Part shown: in pieces, positions 7,540 to 16,499 of the stretch
How the letters are laid out: every line of letters begins with the position of its first letter
How positions within the stretch are numbered: position 1 is the stretch's first letter
Assembly (NCBI GenBank): GCA_025993795.1
Contig: JAMQHL010000066.1
Span: 1-36,795, forward strand
Length of the DNA stretch: 36,795 bases
Reading direction: 5' to 3'
DNA from: Planctomycetota bacterium
GTDB taxonomy: Bacteria; Planctomycetota; UBA8742; UBA2392
Program-made: the position numbers and the translations under genes
The notes under the pieces: generated by a model
Told to the model about the DNA's origin: nothing
Seen by the model: only the letters and a program-made list of their open reading frames with translations
Database searches by the model: none

Positions 7540-8058
7540 TTACTTGACTTCCCCAATGTAGGGAAGCGTTCTGCCCTTGTTGTTGTCGTCCATGCCATAA
7601 CCAACGAGAAACTTGTCGGCATCGACGTCAAAGCAGACGTACTCGCACTCGAACGGAATCTGGCGGCGCGCCTTTTTGTCGACCACGATCGCGTAGCGCA
7701 GGCTGCGCGGGCCCTGCGCCTTGACTGCCTCATGCAGGTTGGCAAGGGTCAGGCCCGTGTCGACAAGGTCTTCGATCACCAGGACTTCGTAGCCGCTGAT
7801 GCGCGGGAACTGTCCGTGAATCTGCAGCCGGCCACTGGGGGACTGTCCGACGTAGCTTTTCAGCTTAATGAACTCCAGCTCAACGTTCACGCCTTTCAGC
7901 TGGCGAATCAAATCGGCGGCGAAGAAGAATCCCCCACGCAGCACAACCAGGCACATCAGCCGCCGCCCTGCGTAGTCGGCCGAAATGCGGGCAGCCAGCT
8001 CGCTCACGCGCGACTGGATCTGCTCGCTGCTGAACACGACAGGGTACTCGTTTGTCAT
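7540..8058 (-). CDS. hpt: hypoxanthine phosphoribosyltransferase
   Basis: A 172-residue enzyme of purine salvage that converts hypoxanthine (and usually guanine) plus PRPP to the nucleotide. The PRPP-binding loop LVIEDLVDTGLTL lies at 93-105 with the acidic pair E96/D97. The N-terminal VVLRGGFFFAADLIRQL holds the pyrophosphate-binding turn. K128 in VVDKKARR and the C-terminal DKFLVGYGMDDNNKGRTLPYIG complete the base-binding site. Length is normal (about 175). The ATG at 8058 is preferred; the alternative GTG sits one codon earlier. The start overlaps the last base of the upstream mutase-like gene's TGA, so the two are translationally coupled. Confidence 0.96.
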   Translation of the reverse strand: MTNEYPVVFSSEQIQSRVSELAARISADYAGRRLMCLVVLRGGFFFAADLIRQLKGVNVELEFIKLKSYVGQSPSGRLQIHGQFPRISGYEVLVIEDLVDTGLTLANLHEAVKAQGPRSLRYAIVVDKKARRQIPFECEYVCFDVDADKFLVGYGMDDNNKGRTLPYIGEVK

Positions 8059-9308
8059 CACAACCCGTTGATCATGTAGTCAATCAAGCGCGTGCCATCA
8101 TCAATCTTTATGCCTGTGTCGCGTGCGTTCGTCTCGGTCAAAGTCAGGTTCCAGCGGCTTTCCACGCCGGGGCCCCACATCAGGAAGGGCACCGGTCGTT
8201 CATCGTGCTGGCGTGTCTCAACGCGGCACATCAGCGTGGGTACAACGGTCAGGCGCACATCGCCCATCTCAGCCAGCTTCTTGTGCAGCGGTTTGAAGAA
8301 GTGCTTGTCCAGCAGCTCGATGCTGCGGACCTTGCCCTGTACGTCCGCCTGGTGGCTGTAATCGTCGGGATAGCTGAAGTGGGCAATCACGAAGTCAGTG
8401 CCCGCCAGTGCCTGCTCCACGCTTTGGCGAAGCTTGGTGATCTCGTCGGTTTCTGTTGCCTTGCTGGCCTCTTTGTCCGGGTTGACGGCGGCCATGCGCC
8501 CGCTGGGCTCGCGTACAAATGGTGATTCACCGGGGTTGATTACGCGTATGCCGGTCGCCACAGCAACGCCGCGGAACAGGTCGCTATAGCTGACCATCGC
8601 GGCATCAAGCCCGAAAGTCTTCTGAAAGCCGGGCACGTCCACGCCGGTGCCGCCGCCCCACAGCCAGACTGCGTTGGCGGGGTTCTGGTTGAGGTCAATG
8701 CGCACGCGGTTGACCTCATGCTTGCTGAGTACTCCCGGCGCCTCGTTGATTACTTTCAGCAGGGTTTCTGCGCCTGCACCCTCGGGCAGGTGTTCCTTGT
8801 ACGGGAGGCCAAGAACGTTAAACGGGCTGACAGTGGTGAGCCCGTTGAAGTCCACGCCGTCCACGATCATCAGGTGGCTGTGGCCGCGCCCTTGCACGAA
8901 CCTGATCTTGGTCTGCTTGAAATGAAGCTCAAGCGCCTTGAGCAGTTCCTTGCCTTCCTGCTCGCTCAGCCCCCCGGCGCGGGTATCGGCGATCTTGCCA
9001 TCGACTGCCGTCACAAATTGCAGCCGGAAGCACCATTCCTCTTCGCTAAGCATCATGCCCATTGCCAGGGCTTCGTAGTAGCCGCGCCCCGTCAGGTACG
9101 GGCCGGGGGGGTAGCCCAGCAGCGTGAACAGCGCCGCAAGGGTCTCGGGCGGTTCGTCGCGCGGGATTGTGCGTATGGTCCCCAACCGTCCAGCTGTGGC
9201 CAACTTGTCCAGCGTAGGGGCGGTGGCAGCTTCCAGCGGCGTCTTGCCCCCCAATTCCTTGAGGGGTGTGTCGGCAAGGCCGTCGATCAGCACCAGCAGG
9301 TAGCGCAT
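8058..9308 (-). CDS. archaeal-type 2,3-BPG-independent phosphoglycerate mutase homologue (ApgM family), altered metal site
   Basis: A 416-residue member of the alkaline phosphatase superfamily. The start (MRYLLVLIDGLADTPLKEL, then GKTPLEAATAPTLDKLA) and the TLLGYPPGPYLTGRGYYEA block are typical of ApgM, and D9 is kept. The nucleophile region normally reads GSDVAxLSLLGY; here it is ETLAALFTLLGY, with T56 in the Ser position. D315, H319, D322 and H368 (RQHDERPVP) correspond to one metal site and are present. The usual ADHSTP block of the other metal site is replaced by V-P-T-L-M-C (356-361), so the Asp and His ligands are gone. It may therefore be inactive as a mutase or have a different activity. 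It is coupled to hpt and divergent from dsbD. Confidence 0.85.
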   Translation of the reverse strand: MRYLLVLIDGLADTPLKELGGKTPLEAATAPTLDKLATAGRLGTIRTIPRDEPPETLAALFTLLGYPPGPYLTGRGYYEALAMGMMLSEEEWCFRLQFVTAVDGKIADTRAGGLSEQEGKELLKALELHFKQTKIRFVQGRGHSHLMIVDGVDFNGLTTVSPFNVLGLPYKEHLPEGAGAETLLKVINEAPGVLSKHEVNRVRIDLNQNPANAVWLWGGGTGVDVPGFQKTFGLDAAMVSYSDLFRGVAVATGIRVINPGESPFVREPSGRMAAVNPDKEASKATETDEITKLRQSVEQALAGTDFVIAHFSYPDDYSHQADVQGKVRSIELLDKHFFKPLHKKLAEMGDVRLTVVPTLMCRVETRQHDERPVPFLMWGPGVESRWNLTLTETNARDTGIKIDDGTRLIDYMINGL

Positions 9309-9497
9309 GGTCTATTCACGAATAAAGCCGCAAGCGCGGCTGTTGAAACAGGACGATATAAGCCGCAACTGGCGGCGCAATGGTCGAGTGGCAAGCCGTG
9401 CAACCAAATAAATTGGTCCCAAATTGCACCGGGCGCGCGTAGCATAGGAACTGCAAGGAGTGCCGGTCACCGAAGCGGTGCTAAGGAAGGAGTCTGG

Positions 9498-12400
9498 ATG
9501 CGTCTGCGATTTCTGCTGCTGGCGGCGTTGCTGCTCGCCGGTGGTGTGCTTTACGCGCAGGAGGGCCTTACCGTCGAGGTGCAAGCACTCGCCGATGGTA
9601 GTGTTGAGCCCGGAAAGCAGTGGACGTTCAAGCTGCAATTCACCCTTCCTGAAGGCTATCACGCTTACCACAAGGACAATCCCGGCGTAGGCATGGCGCC
9701 CAAGGTCAAGTTCACCGAGACTTCGGGGCTGAAGCTTGCCAGCGAAGCCTGGCCGGAACCCGCCAAGCACAAAGATGACAATGGCGAAGAGTGGGAGTAC
9801 TCGGGCACCTTTACGATCGGCTATGTTTTTGACGTTCCGGCTGGAGCGAGCGGCCGGCTGCGCATCGCCGGCACACACCAAACCCAGTTCTGTGACGACA
9901 ACGGCTGCTTCATGTCGGATGCGCAATTCAGCGCCGACATGGAAGTCGCGGCCACGGAGCCCGTGCTGGCTGTCACCGTCGCACCGAGGGTCGAGGGCAA
10001 GGCTCAACCCGGTAAAGAATACCAACTGAAACTGCGCTTCACGGTACCAGCCGGCTATCACGCCTACCACAAAGACAACAAGGGCTACGGCTTGGCGCCG
10101 ATCGTCAAGTGGACTGAACTTGCGGGTTTTGAACTGGCGCGCGAAGACTGGCCCAAAGCCGAAGACCACTATTACGAAGAACTCGAAACCACAGAGTCCG
10201 AGTACAGCGGCACGTTCGACATCACCTATGTGTTCAAAGTTCCCGCAAACGCCAAGAGCACAGCCACGCTGGCCGGCACGCACCAGACGCAATTCTGCAA
10301 CGATGAAGGCTGCCTGGTCTCAGAGGGCGGCTTCAGCGTGGACATTGCCGTGCAGGCCGGTGCAGCAGGGTCAAAGCCAGCGATACCGACAGCGACCGTA
10401 AGCGCGGCGTTCAGCGGCGCAACCAAAGCAGGCGGCGAAGCCACGCTGGAGCTGGCGATTGAGTTGCCGGAGCATTTCCACACATATCACAAAGACAACG
10501 CCACGGTGAAGGGCTACGGCGAGGCGCCCAAGATTGCTTTCACGCAGACTTCGGGCATGAGCCTGAAGTCGGAAAGCTGGCCCGACGCCAAGAAAGTCAA
10601 GTACGACGAAGACTGGTACGAGCTCGAGTACGAGGGCAAGTTTGCGCTCAAGTACACGTTTCAGGTGCCCACGGCCGCCAGCGGCAAGCTGCCGCTTACG
10701 GGCAGCTACCGTATCCAGGTCTGCGACGACGGCGGCTGTTACCTGAACGACGGCACCTTTGCGGCAACGCTTGAAATTGCCGCGAGTGACTCGCCGCTGC
10801 CCCCGCAAGACCGCGCGCGTAAAGACAGCCACGGTTTCTACCTCGACTTCGACTTCGCGCTTGAGCAGGCCCGCAAAGAGAACAAGCCGCTTCTCGTAGA
10901 CTTCAACGGCGTGAATTGCGCCCCTTGCCGCAAGATGGAAAAGACGGTCTTTACGCGGCCCGAGGTTGAAGCCCTGTTCAAGGGGTTCGTGATCGCCAGC
11001 GTGCAGAACGACATCAACAATGCCCGCTACAACGAACTTTGGGACAAGTACAAGCCTGCGCCGGGCGCACCTGTGCCCTACTACGCGGTCATGGACCATG
11101 ACGCCAAGGTGTTGCGGGGCATCGCCAGCACGCTACCTGCCGATAAGCGCGCCCACGAGTTTGTCGCATTTCTTAAGGGCGAGCAGCCGGTGCAGCCCGC
11201 GCCAGTGGCGGTTGAGCCGGCGGCACGGGACGTTGCAGTTGCAGACTGGCCCAAGGGCCTGTTCGGCCCGCCAACGGATAGCCACCTGCAGGGCATGGCA
11301 TTCAGCGCGGCATTCGCCGGCCCGAAAGTCAAGCCGGGCAGCAAGAACTCGGTCGTGCTCACGTTCAAGATGAAAGACAACGGCGCCGGCGAGATTTACC
11401 ACGCCTACCACCCCGGTACCAAGGCACGTGAGGTCAACATTCCGCTGACCGCCACGGTCAAGGATGCCGCCGGCCTCAAGGCCATTGGCGAATGGAAGTA
11501 TCCCGACCCCGGCGAGAAGATTGACGAAGGCTTCGGCGAGGAATGGCGCTTGCCGCATGAGTTCACGCTTGTGCTGGATTTCGAGATTCCACCTGATCTG
11601 AAGCCGGGCAGGTATACCGTGACCGGCCATGTCGGAGGCCAGTATTGTGACAGCAATGGCTGCATTTTCTTTAACGCCAAGTCACCCGAGTCTCCCAACC
11701 GCGAGTTCGGCTGGATTGCCATGGTCGAGGTTTCGCCCGATGGTGTTGAAGGCGGCGTGATTGACGCAACCGGCACCGGCGGCGGGTCTGGCATTGAGGG
11801 TGAGGTTGAGAAAGCGGGCGGTATCTGGCTGTTCCTGTTTTTTGCGCTGCTTGGAGGGATGATCACACTGCTTACGCCGTGTGTCCTGCCCGTGCTCCCG
11901 CTTACGGTCGGGTTTTTCGTCAGCCAGTCAGAAAAGGGCCGCTCGCCGCTGATCACGGCATTCATCTACTGCACCTGCATCGTTGCAAGCTTCACGTTGT
12001 TTGGGTTGATCACATCGGCGGCAGTGGGTGCAACCGGTGCGCAAAAGATCTCGACCAACGGGTGGGTGAACGGTTTTCTGGCTATCCTGTTCCTGACTTT
12101 CGCATTGAGCTTTCTCGGCTTGTTTGAACTGCGCGTGCCGGCGTTCATGACGGCCTGGTTCACGCGCAAGCAGATGTCAGCCCAGAAGGAAGGCAAGGGC
12201 TACGCCAAGGCCTTCTTCAGCGGCTCGGCCTTTGCCTTGATCAGCTTTTCATGCACCGGGCCAATCGCTGGGGCCTTTCTGGCAGGCGCCGCCGGCGGCG
12301 ACATCTGGATGCCGACGATGGCAATGCTTGCCTTCAGCACGGGCATGGCTTTGCCCATCTTCATCATGGGGCAGTTCCCCTCGGTGATGAAGAAGCTGCC

Positions 12401-13199
12401 GAAGTCGGGCAGTTGGATGAACGCGTTGAAGGTCGTGTTCGGGTTTGTCGAAATCGGTCTTGCCATCATGTATTTCAGCGCTGCGGAACAGGCGTTTGCC
12501 AGTATGCCCGCGGCAGAGTGGGTCAACCGCTATGTAGTGCTGGCGGTCTGGATCACAGTCAGCCTTGCGTCGGGGCTCTACCTGTTCGGGTTCTTCCGAA
12601 TGCCCCACGATCACGAAGAGACCAAGCAGATCGGCGTGGTCCGGTCGTTGTTTGCCGTAGCCTTTATCGCCTTTGCGCTGTACCTGGTGCCCGGCATGTT
12701 CGGCGCCAAGTTCGGCGCGACACTGGAAGGCATTCTGCCGCTTCCGCCTGAAAACGGCGGTATTCAGCTTTCCATGGGCGGCGGCGGGCCGAAGAACGAC
12801 GTCAAGGCACTGCCCTGGGAGCATGACCTCGCCAGGGGATTGGAGATTTCCGCGAAAGTAAACAAACCGGTGTTCGTCGACTTCACGGGCTACAACTGAA
12901 AGAACTGTCGTCTCGTGGAACGAGACATCTTTCCTCGCGATCAGGTCTATAAGCAGTTCAAGGACGATTTTGTGCTTGTGGCGCAATACACCGATTCTGA
13001 CGACGACCCCATCCCCGCCCAGAACCTTCACAAGTACACCGGGGGAGGAAGTTTCGCGGTTCCGTTGTATATCGTGACGGACAGCAAGGGCCGTGAGTTG
13101 GCGCGGCTTGTGCCGCCGACGAACATCTCGAGCCTTTCCGGAAGCGAGTTCGCCAGTTTCCTTCAGGACGCCAAACAGAAGTACGCAGCCGGGGAATGA
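9498..13199 (+). CDS. dsbD: DsbD-type thiol:disulfide interchange selenoprotein (in-frame UGA = Sec1134)
   Basis: A 1233-residue membrane reductant conduit. The ATG at 9498 follows AAGGAAGGAG and begins a signal peptide (MRLRFLLLAALLLAGG). Four DsbD-alpha-like domains have Cys pairs at 132/137, 267/272, 409/414 and 717/722. An extra internal thioredoxin domain with C474-A-P-C477 lies between the third and fourth. The CcdA-like membrane domain spans about 775-1075 with C795 (TPCVLP) and C919 (SFSCTGP). The C-terminal thioredoxin domain reads VFVDFTGYN-[TGA]-KNCRLVERDIF and continues to a cis-Pro motif (FAVPLYIV) and a normal TGA at 13197. The internal copy has Cys where the TGA falls, so Sec1134/Cys1137 is the likely redox pair. 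Electrons would pass from cytoplasmic thioredoxin through the membrane domain to periplasmic targets. A single substitution or sequencing error is the alternative reading. Confidence 0.85.
12897..12926 (+). promoter_or_regulatory. Sec UGA codon plus putative bacterial SECIS hairpin
   Basis: The UGA is at 12897-12899. A perfect 7-bp stem (GTCTCGT... at 12910-12916 pairing ACGAGAC at 12920-12926) closes the loop GGA at 12917-12919. Opening the last U-A pair gives a UGGAA pentaloop. Seventeen bases separate the UGA from the loop, and G occupies the first two loop positions. Both match the published general bacterial SECIS model (a short stem with a G near the start of the loop, about 16-37 nt from the UGA) that recruits SelB. 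The hairpin lies inside the coding sequence. It coincides with replacement of the usual CRKME by CRLVE, as expected if RNA structure constrains the codons. Confidence 0.75.
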
Positions 13200-14965
13200 T
13201 GGAAACGGGTTCAGACGACGCTTTGCCAAAAGTCAGGACCCCGCTGGCCGAAAGGCTTGTGCGCGCCACGCGTACCGTAGACCTTGGCGGCCCGCCGCCA
13301 AAGCGCATATTCGACCAGGTCAGCATTGTTGCCATTGTGCTTGACCTCGACCTTCGCGTGGTGCGCTATAACCGCGCCGCCGAGCGACTGTTCGGTAAGC
13401 CGTTCGCCAACGTACTGAACCGCGCCTACGCCGAAAGCGTGCCGCCGCTTGCCGAAGTCAACCGCAGCCAGGTTTTTCAGCGCACGCTGGCGCTGGGCGT
13501 GCCCACCGAAGTCAAGGAAGTCGAAATTAAAGAGCCCAGGTCGGGCGTCAGTTTCTACTTCGATTTCGTGATCGACCCCATCATGGGCGAAGACGCGCAG
13601 ATCGGCGGTATCAGCCTGATCGGCCTGGACGTCACTGAACGCACAAGGTTGCGCCGCCAGCTCGCGGAACAGAACGAGGACCTCAAGGCCCTGCAGCAGG
13701 TAAGTGACTGGCTGCGCAAGACGATGGACCTTGAGAAGGCGTTCTTCATCACGGCAAGCGCACTCACCAGCGCTGAGGGCGGCTACGACCACGCGATGAT
13801 CTTCACCGTTGACCAGGACCGCGAATTTCTCGTCGGCCGATGCTGCGTGGACAGCCTGAAGCTCTCCGAGGTGTGGGGCATCTGGCGCGGCCTCACCAGC
13901 CACGACGCGCCTCTGCAGAAGTCGCTCGAGACCATGCAGCCGGTGCTTGCCCGCCGCTGGGGCGAATTGACAGAGATGATCAAGCAGGTGAAGGTGCCGC
14001 TGAATGACTGCAAGAGCATCCTGGTTCACGCCCTGCGCAACCAGGTCACCATAACCCACCGCACACTTGACGACGAGCCGCAGTTGCGCGTGCACCCGGC
14101 GATCAAGCAGCACTTTGAGCTGCAGTCTTTCGCCGCCGCACCGCTGATGGCCGAGAACGAGGCGATCGGCGTGGTGCTGGTCGAAAGCCGGCGCCCACGC
14201 GATTTCACGCCCGAGCAGCTCACGATGCTGGAGATGTTCACGGGCCAGGCGGCACTGGCCATCAACAACGGCATGATCTTCCAGAACGTGCTTGAGCGCG
14301 CCCAGCGCGACAGCCTGACGCGGCTGTACAACCACGGGCACTTTCAAGAGGCGCTGCGCAACGAGATTGACCGCGCCGGTCGCTACGGCAACCCGCTGAG
14401 CGTGATCATGCTGGATATTGACCATTTCAAGCGCTTCAACGACACCTGGGGCCACCAGACCGGCGACCGCGTGCTGAAGCAGACCGCACTGCTGCTATCC
14501 GCGCTGGTGCGTGTGACCGACCTGCCGGCGCGCTACGGCGGCGAAGAGTTCGCGCTGCTGCTGCCGCAGACCGATTATGCACACGCGATGGAACTGGCCG
14601 AAAGACTTCGCGCTGGTGTCGAGCGAAAGGTCGTGGTCGGCGGGCCCAAGGGCGAGAAGATCGGCGTGACAGCCAGCTTCGGTGTCGCGACATTCCCCAA
14701 GCACGCTGACAGCGCGGCCGGGCTGATCAGCATTGCCGACGAGGCGATGTATTACTCAAAGGAAAAGGGGCGCAACTGCGTCTCGGGCGCGCACGAGGTT
14801 TCGGTGCAGGCGCAGGAAACACGCAAGCGGCTGAAAGAAGCACGCAGAACAAAGAAGCTGAGCAGTTCCGGGATCACCCAAGTGAAATCAACCGCAGTCT
14901 CGCCACCGCCAAAGAAGTCAGCGTCGTCATCAGCGCGCAACAAACGCAGCGGCAAAGTGAAGTAG
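13196..14965 (+). CDS. PAS-GAF-GGDEF diguanylate cyclase
   Basis: A 589-residue protein that would make cyclic di-GMP from two GTP. An N-terminal PAS domain spans about 35-150 (FDQVSIVAIVLDLDLRVVRY, GISLIGLDVTERTRL). A coiled linker leads to a GAF domain, about 180-365 (FAAAPLMAENEAIGVVLVES, MLEMFTGQAALAINN). The GGDEF domain (about 375-535) has DSLTRLYNHGHF, MLDIDHFKRFNDTWGHQTGD, active-site GGEEF at 448-452 and an I-site RVTD at 439-442, five residues earlier. These imply an active enzyme with product inhibition. The tail is Lys/Ser-rich and disordered. No membrane segment is seen. Its ATG at 13196 overlaps the dsbD stop (ATGA), so its synthesis is coupled to a gene that itself needs Sec insertion. 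A second ATG lies at 13199. Confidence 0.93.
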   Translation: MMETGSDDALPKVRTPLAERLVRATRTVDLGGPPPKRIFDQVSIVAIVLDLDLRVVRYNRAAERLFGKPFANVLNRAYAESVPPLAEVNRSQVFQRTLALGVPTEVKEVEIKEPRSGVSFYFDFVIDPIMGEDAQIGGISLIGLDVTERTRLRRQLAEQNEDLKALQQVSDWLRKTMDLEKAFFITASALTSAEGGYDHAMIFTVDQDREFLVGRCCVDSLKLSEVWGIWRGLTSHDAPLQKSLETMQPVLARRWGELTEMIKQVKVPLNDCKSILVHALRNQVTITHRTLDDEPQLRVHPAIKQHFELQSFAAAPLMAENEAIGVVLVESRRPRDFTPEQLTMLEMFTGQAALAINNGMIFQNVLERAQRDSLTRLYNHGHFQEALRNEIDRAGRYGNPLSVIMLDIDHFKRFNDTWGHQTGDRVLKQTALLLSALVRVTDLPARYGGEEFALLLPQTDYAHAMELAERLRAGVERKVVVGGPKGEKIGVTASFGVATFPKHADSAAGLISIADEAMYYSKEKGRNCVSGAHEVSVQAQETRKRLKEARRTKKLSSSGITQVKSTAVSPPPKKSASSSARNKRSGKVK

Positions 14966-15040
14966 CGTTGTGTTGCAGAGAACAGGAGCCCGGAGCGCCG
15001 GCGACGGGTAAGCAATCGGTCCGGACACTAGCGACTGCCC

Positions 15041-16432
15041 ATGCTCAAGCACTCACTGGTACATTTAAGGTCGATCCGCCCAGTTCTGGTTGTGGTCTTC
15101 GTTCTCGCGTGCAGTGCGATCAGCCAGGCCGGCGACGAAGAAGCAGAGTTCGCCAAACAGGCCGACAAGACGCGCCACGCCGTGGCATCTGCCCACGTCT
15201 CGCTTTCGAAGTCTGCACGCAAGCTCGGCATGAATGTTGCCGCGCGAGCCGAGCTTGACGCGGCCCTTGAGCTTGTGCCGGAGTTTGAAGACGCCATGTC
15301 AGAGCTTGGCTATCGCCGCAAGAAGGTCGATGGCGAAGCACAGTGGGTGCTGGATGAACGCAAGGCACTGCCCGCCCGCGATGCCGACAGCGTGACAGCG
15401 GCGCAGCGCAAACGCCACACTGAGGCACGCGACAAGATGCGCAAAGAGGCAGCCATCGAGTTCATCAAGCTGGCAAAGACCGCACAGCGACTTGCATTGG
15501 CGCCGCATTCGCGCGCGTCGTTCGAGGTGGCGCTGCGTTACGATGCCTTGAACGATGAGGCCCGCAACGGCGCCGGATGGCAAAAGGACGAGCAGGGCGT
15601 GTGGACAAGCCCCAACGAGACAGCGGAACGTGCCGCGACCGCCAAAGCCCTCGAAACCCCCGAAGCCGTGGCGATCAACGCGCTGCCTGACTGGTGTGAG
15701 CGCGTCTTCAAGCAGGGCGCCTGGGGCGTCAAGGCCGGCGGCGTGTCGGTCATCGGCACCGGCGCAGGCCACAACGACTTGGCAAAACATGCCTGTGCGG
15801 TGCTGGCAATTGCGGCGGGACTGCTGGGTGGCGACCCCGGGGAGTTGCGCGTCGTGGTGTGTACCGCAAAGGCTGATTTCATCAAGTACTGCGAGGTGCG
15901 CCACCCCGGCACCCCGGGGCTTATCGATGGCTGGCTTGTTGTCGAGAACACCGAAGTCGGGGTACTGCTGACCGACGCCACCGAGGAATCTGCCGAGCGC
16001 GTGGTGTATGCAGCCGCGCTGTCCCAGGTGCGGCGCCGTTGCGGGGTCGCGCGTCACCCATGGTTTGAACTTGGCATGGCCGGCAACCTGACGCGCCGCC
16101 TGACGGGCCGCGTGGGATGTGTAGAAGTCAGCGGCGAAACGACCGGCCCCAAAGAGCCGGGCCGCTGGAAGCGCGAGCTGCGGATGCTGCTGGATTCGGG
16201 CGAAGAGCCTGACCTCGCCAATGTCATCGCCGATCGCGACCCAGCCGAGCCGCGGGTGATTGTTGCCTACTTTCTTGTGCAGTACCTGTGCCGCGAGCGT
16301 GCCGCCGGGTTGCCCGAGTTCTGCGCAGCCATGAGGGCTGACGGCGACTCGGAAGGTGCCCTCAAGCAGGCGTGGCAGAGTGATGCCGCGACGATGCAGA
16401 AGGCCTTTCTGGGCTGGTTCAACGCGGGCTGA
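15041..16432 (+). CDS. secreted TPR-like protein with degenerate peptidase-MA-like domain
   Basis: A 463-residue protein. Residues 1-30 are a signal peptide (RPVLVVVFVLACSAISQAG). Residues about 35-170 hold two TPR-like helical units (AARAELDAALELVPEFEDAM; SRASFEVALRYDALNDEAR), each followed by a Gly/Trp motif (KVDGEAQWV; KDEQGVWTS). From about 215 the sequence resembles the gluzincin peptidase MA fold: a beta segment ELRVVVCTAKADF, then RHPWFELGMAGNL in place of the usual P-x-W-x-x-EG-x-A. Where the HExxH zinc motif should be, the sequence is RVVYAAALSQVRRR, so catalysis is unlikely. The resemblance is my reading of a weak pattern. No clear ribosome binding site precedes the ATG. The purH gene follows 67 bp later. 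Confidence 0.75.
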   Translation: MLKHSLVHLRSIRPVLVVVFVLACSAISQAGDEEAEFAKQADKTRHAVASAHVSLSKSARKLGMNVAARAELDAALELVPEFEDAMSELGYRRKKVDGEAQWVLDERKALPARDADSVTAAQRKRHTEARDKMRKEAAIEFIKLAKTAQRLALAPHSRASFEVALRYDALNDEARNGAGWQKDEQGVWTSPNETAERAATAKALETPEAVAINALPDWCERVFKQGAWGVKAGGVSVIGTGAGHNDLAKHACAVLAIAAGLLGGDPGELRVVVCTAKADFIKYCEVRHPGTPGLIDGWLVVENTEVGVLLTDATEESAERVVYAAALSQVRRRCGVARHPWFELGMAGNLTRRLTGRVGCVEVSGETTGPKEPGRWKRELRMLLDSGEEPDLANVIADRDPAEPRVIVAYFLVQYLCRERAAGLPEFCAAMRADGDSEGALKQAWQSDAATMQKAFLGWFNAG

Positions 16433-16499
16433 TTATTTCATCCACACCCTGTAGTCGCTCTCCGGGCGTGCTAGAAAACAGCCCGGTGTGGAGACAGCC

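Noticed and set aside
9309..9497. Possible small RNA or riboswitch between the mutase-like gene and dsbD
   Set aside because: Only short 5-6-bp hairpins were found, with no recognisable riboswitch core, so it is treated as an ordinary divergent promoter region.
12897..12899. Reading the TGA as a true stop, with dsbD ending at 12899 and a separate small gene at 12915-13199
   Set aside because: The downstream fragment has no ribosome binding site and is the remainder of a thioredoxin domain in the same frame. The TGA sits on a catalytic Cys column and is followed by a SECIS-like hairpin. A Cys-to-stop mutation remains possible but is less economical.
12897..13199. A variant genetic code in which TGA encodes Trp or Gly
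   Set aside because: TGA is used as a proper terminator in many genes here (for example 6473, 8058, 13197, 21067, 24854), several in stop-start overlaps, so TGA is not a general sense codon.
13211..14455. 414-codon open frame antisense to the first diguanylate cyclase
   Set aside because: The PAS-GAF-GGDEF gene on the plus strand is certain, and the antisense product shows no domain.
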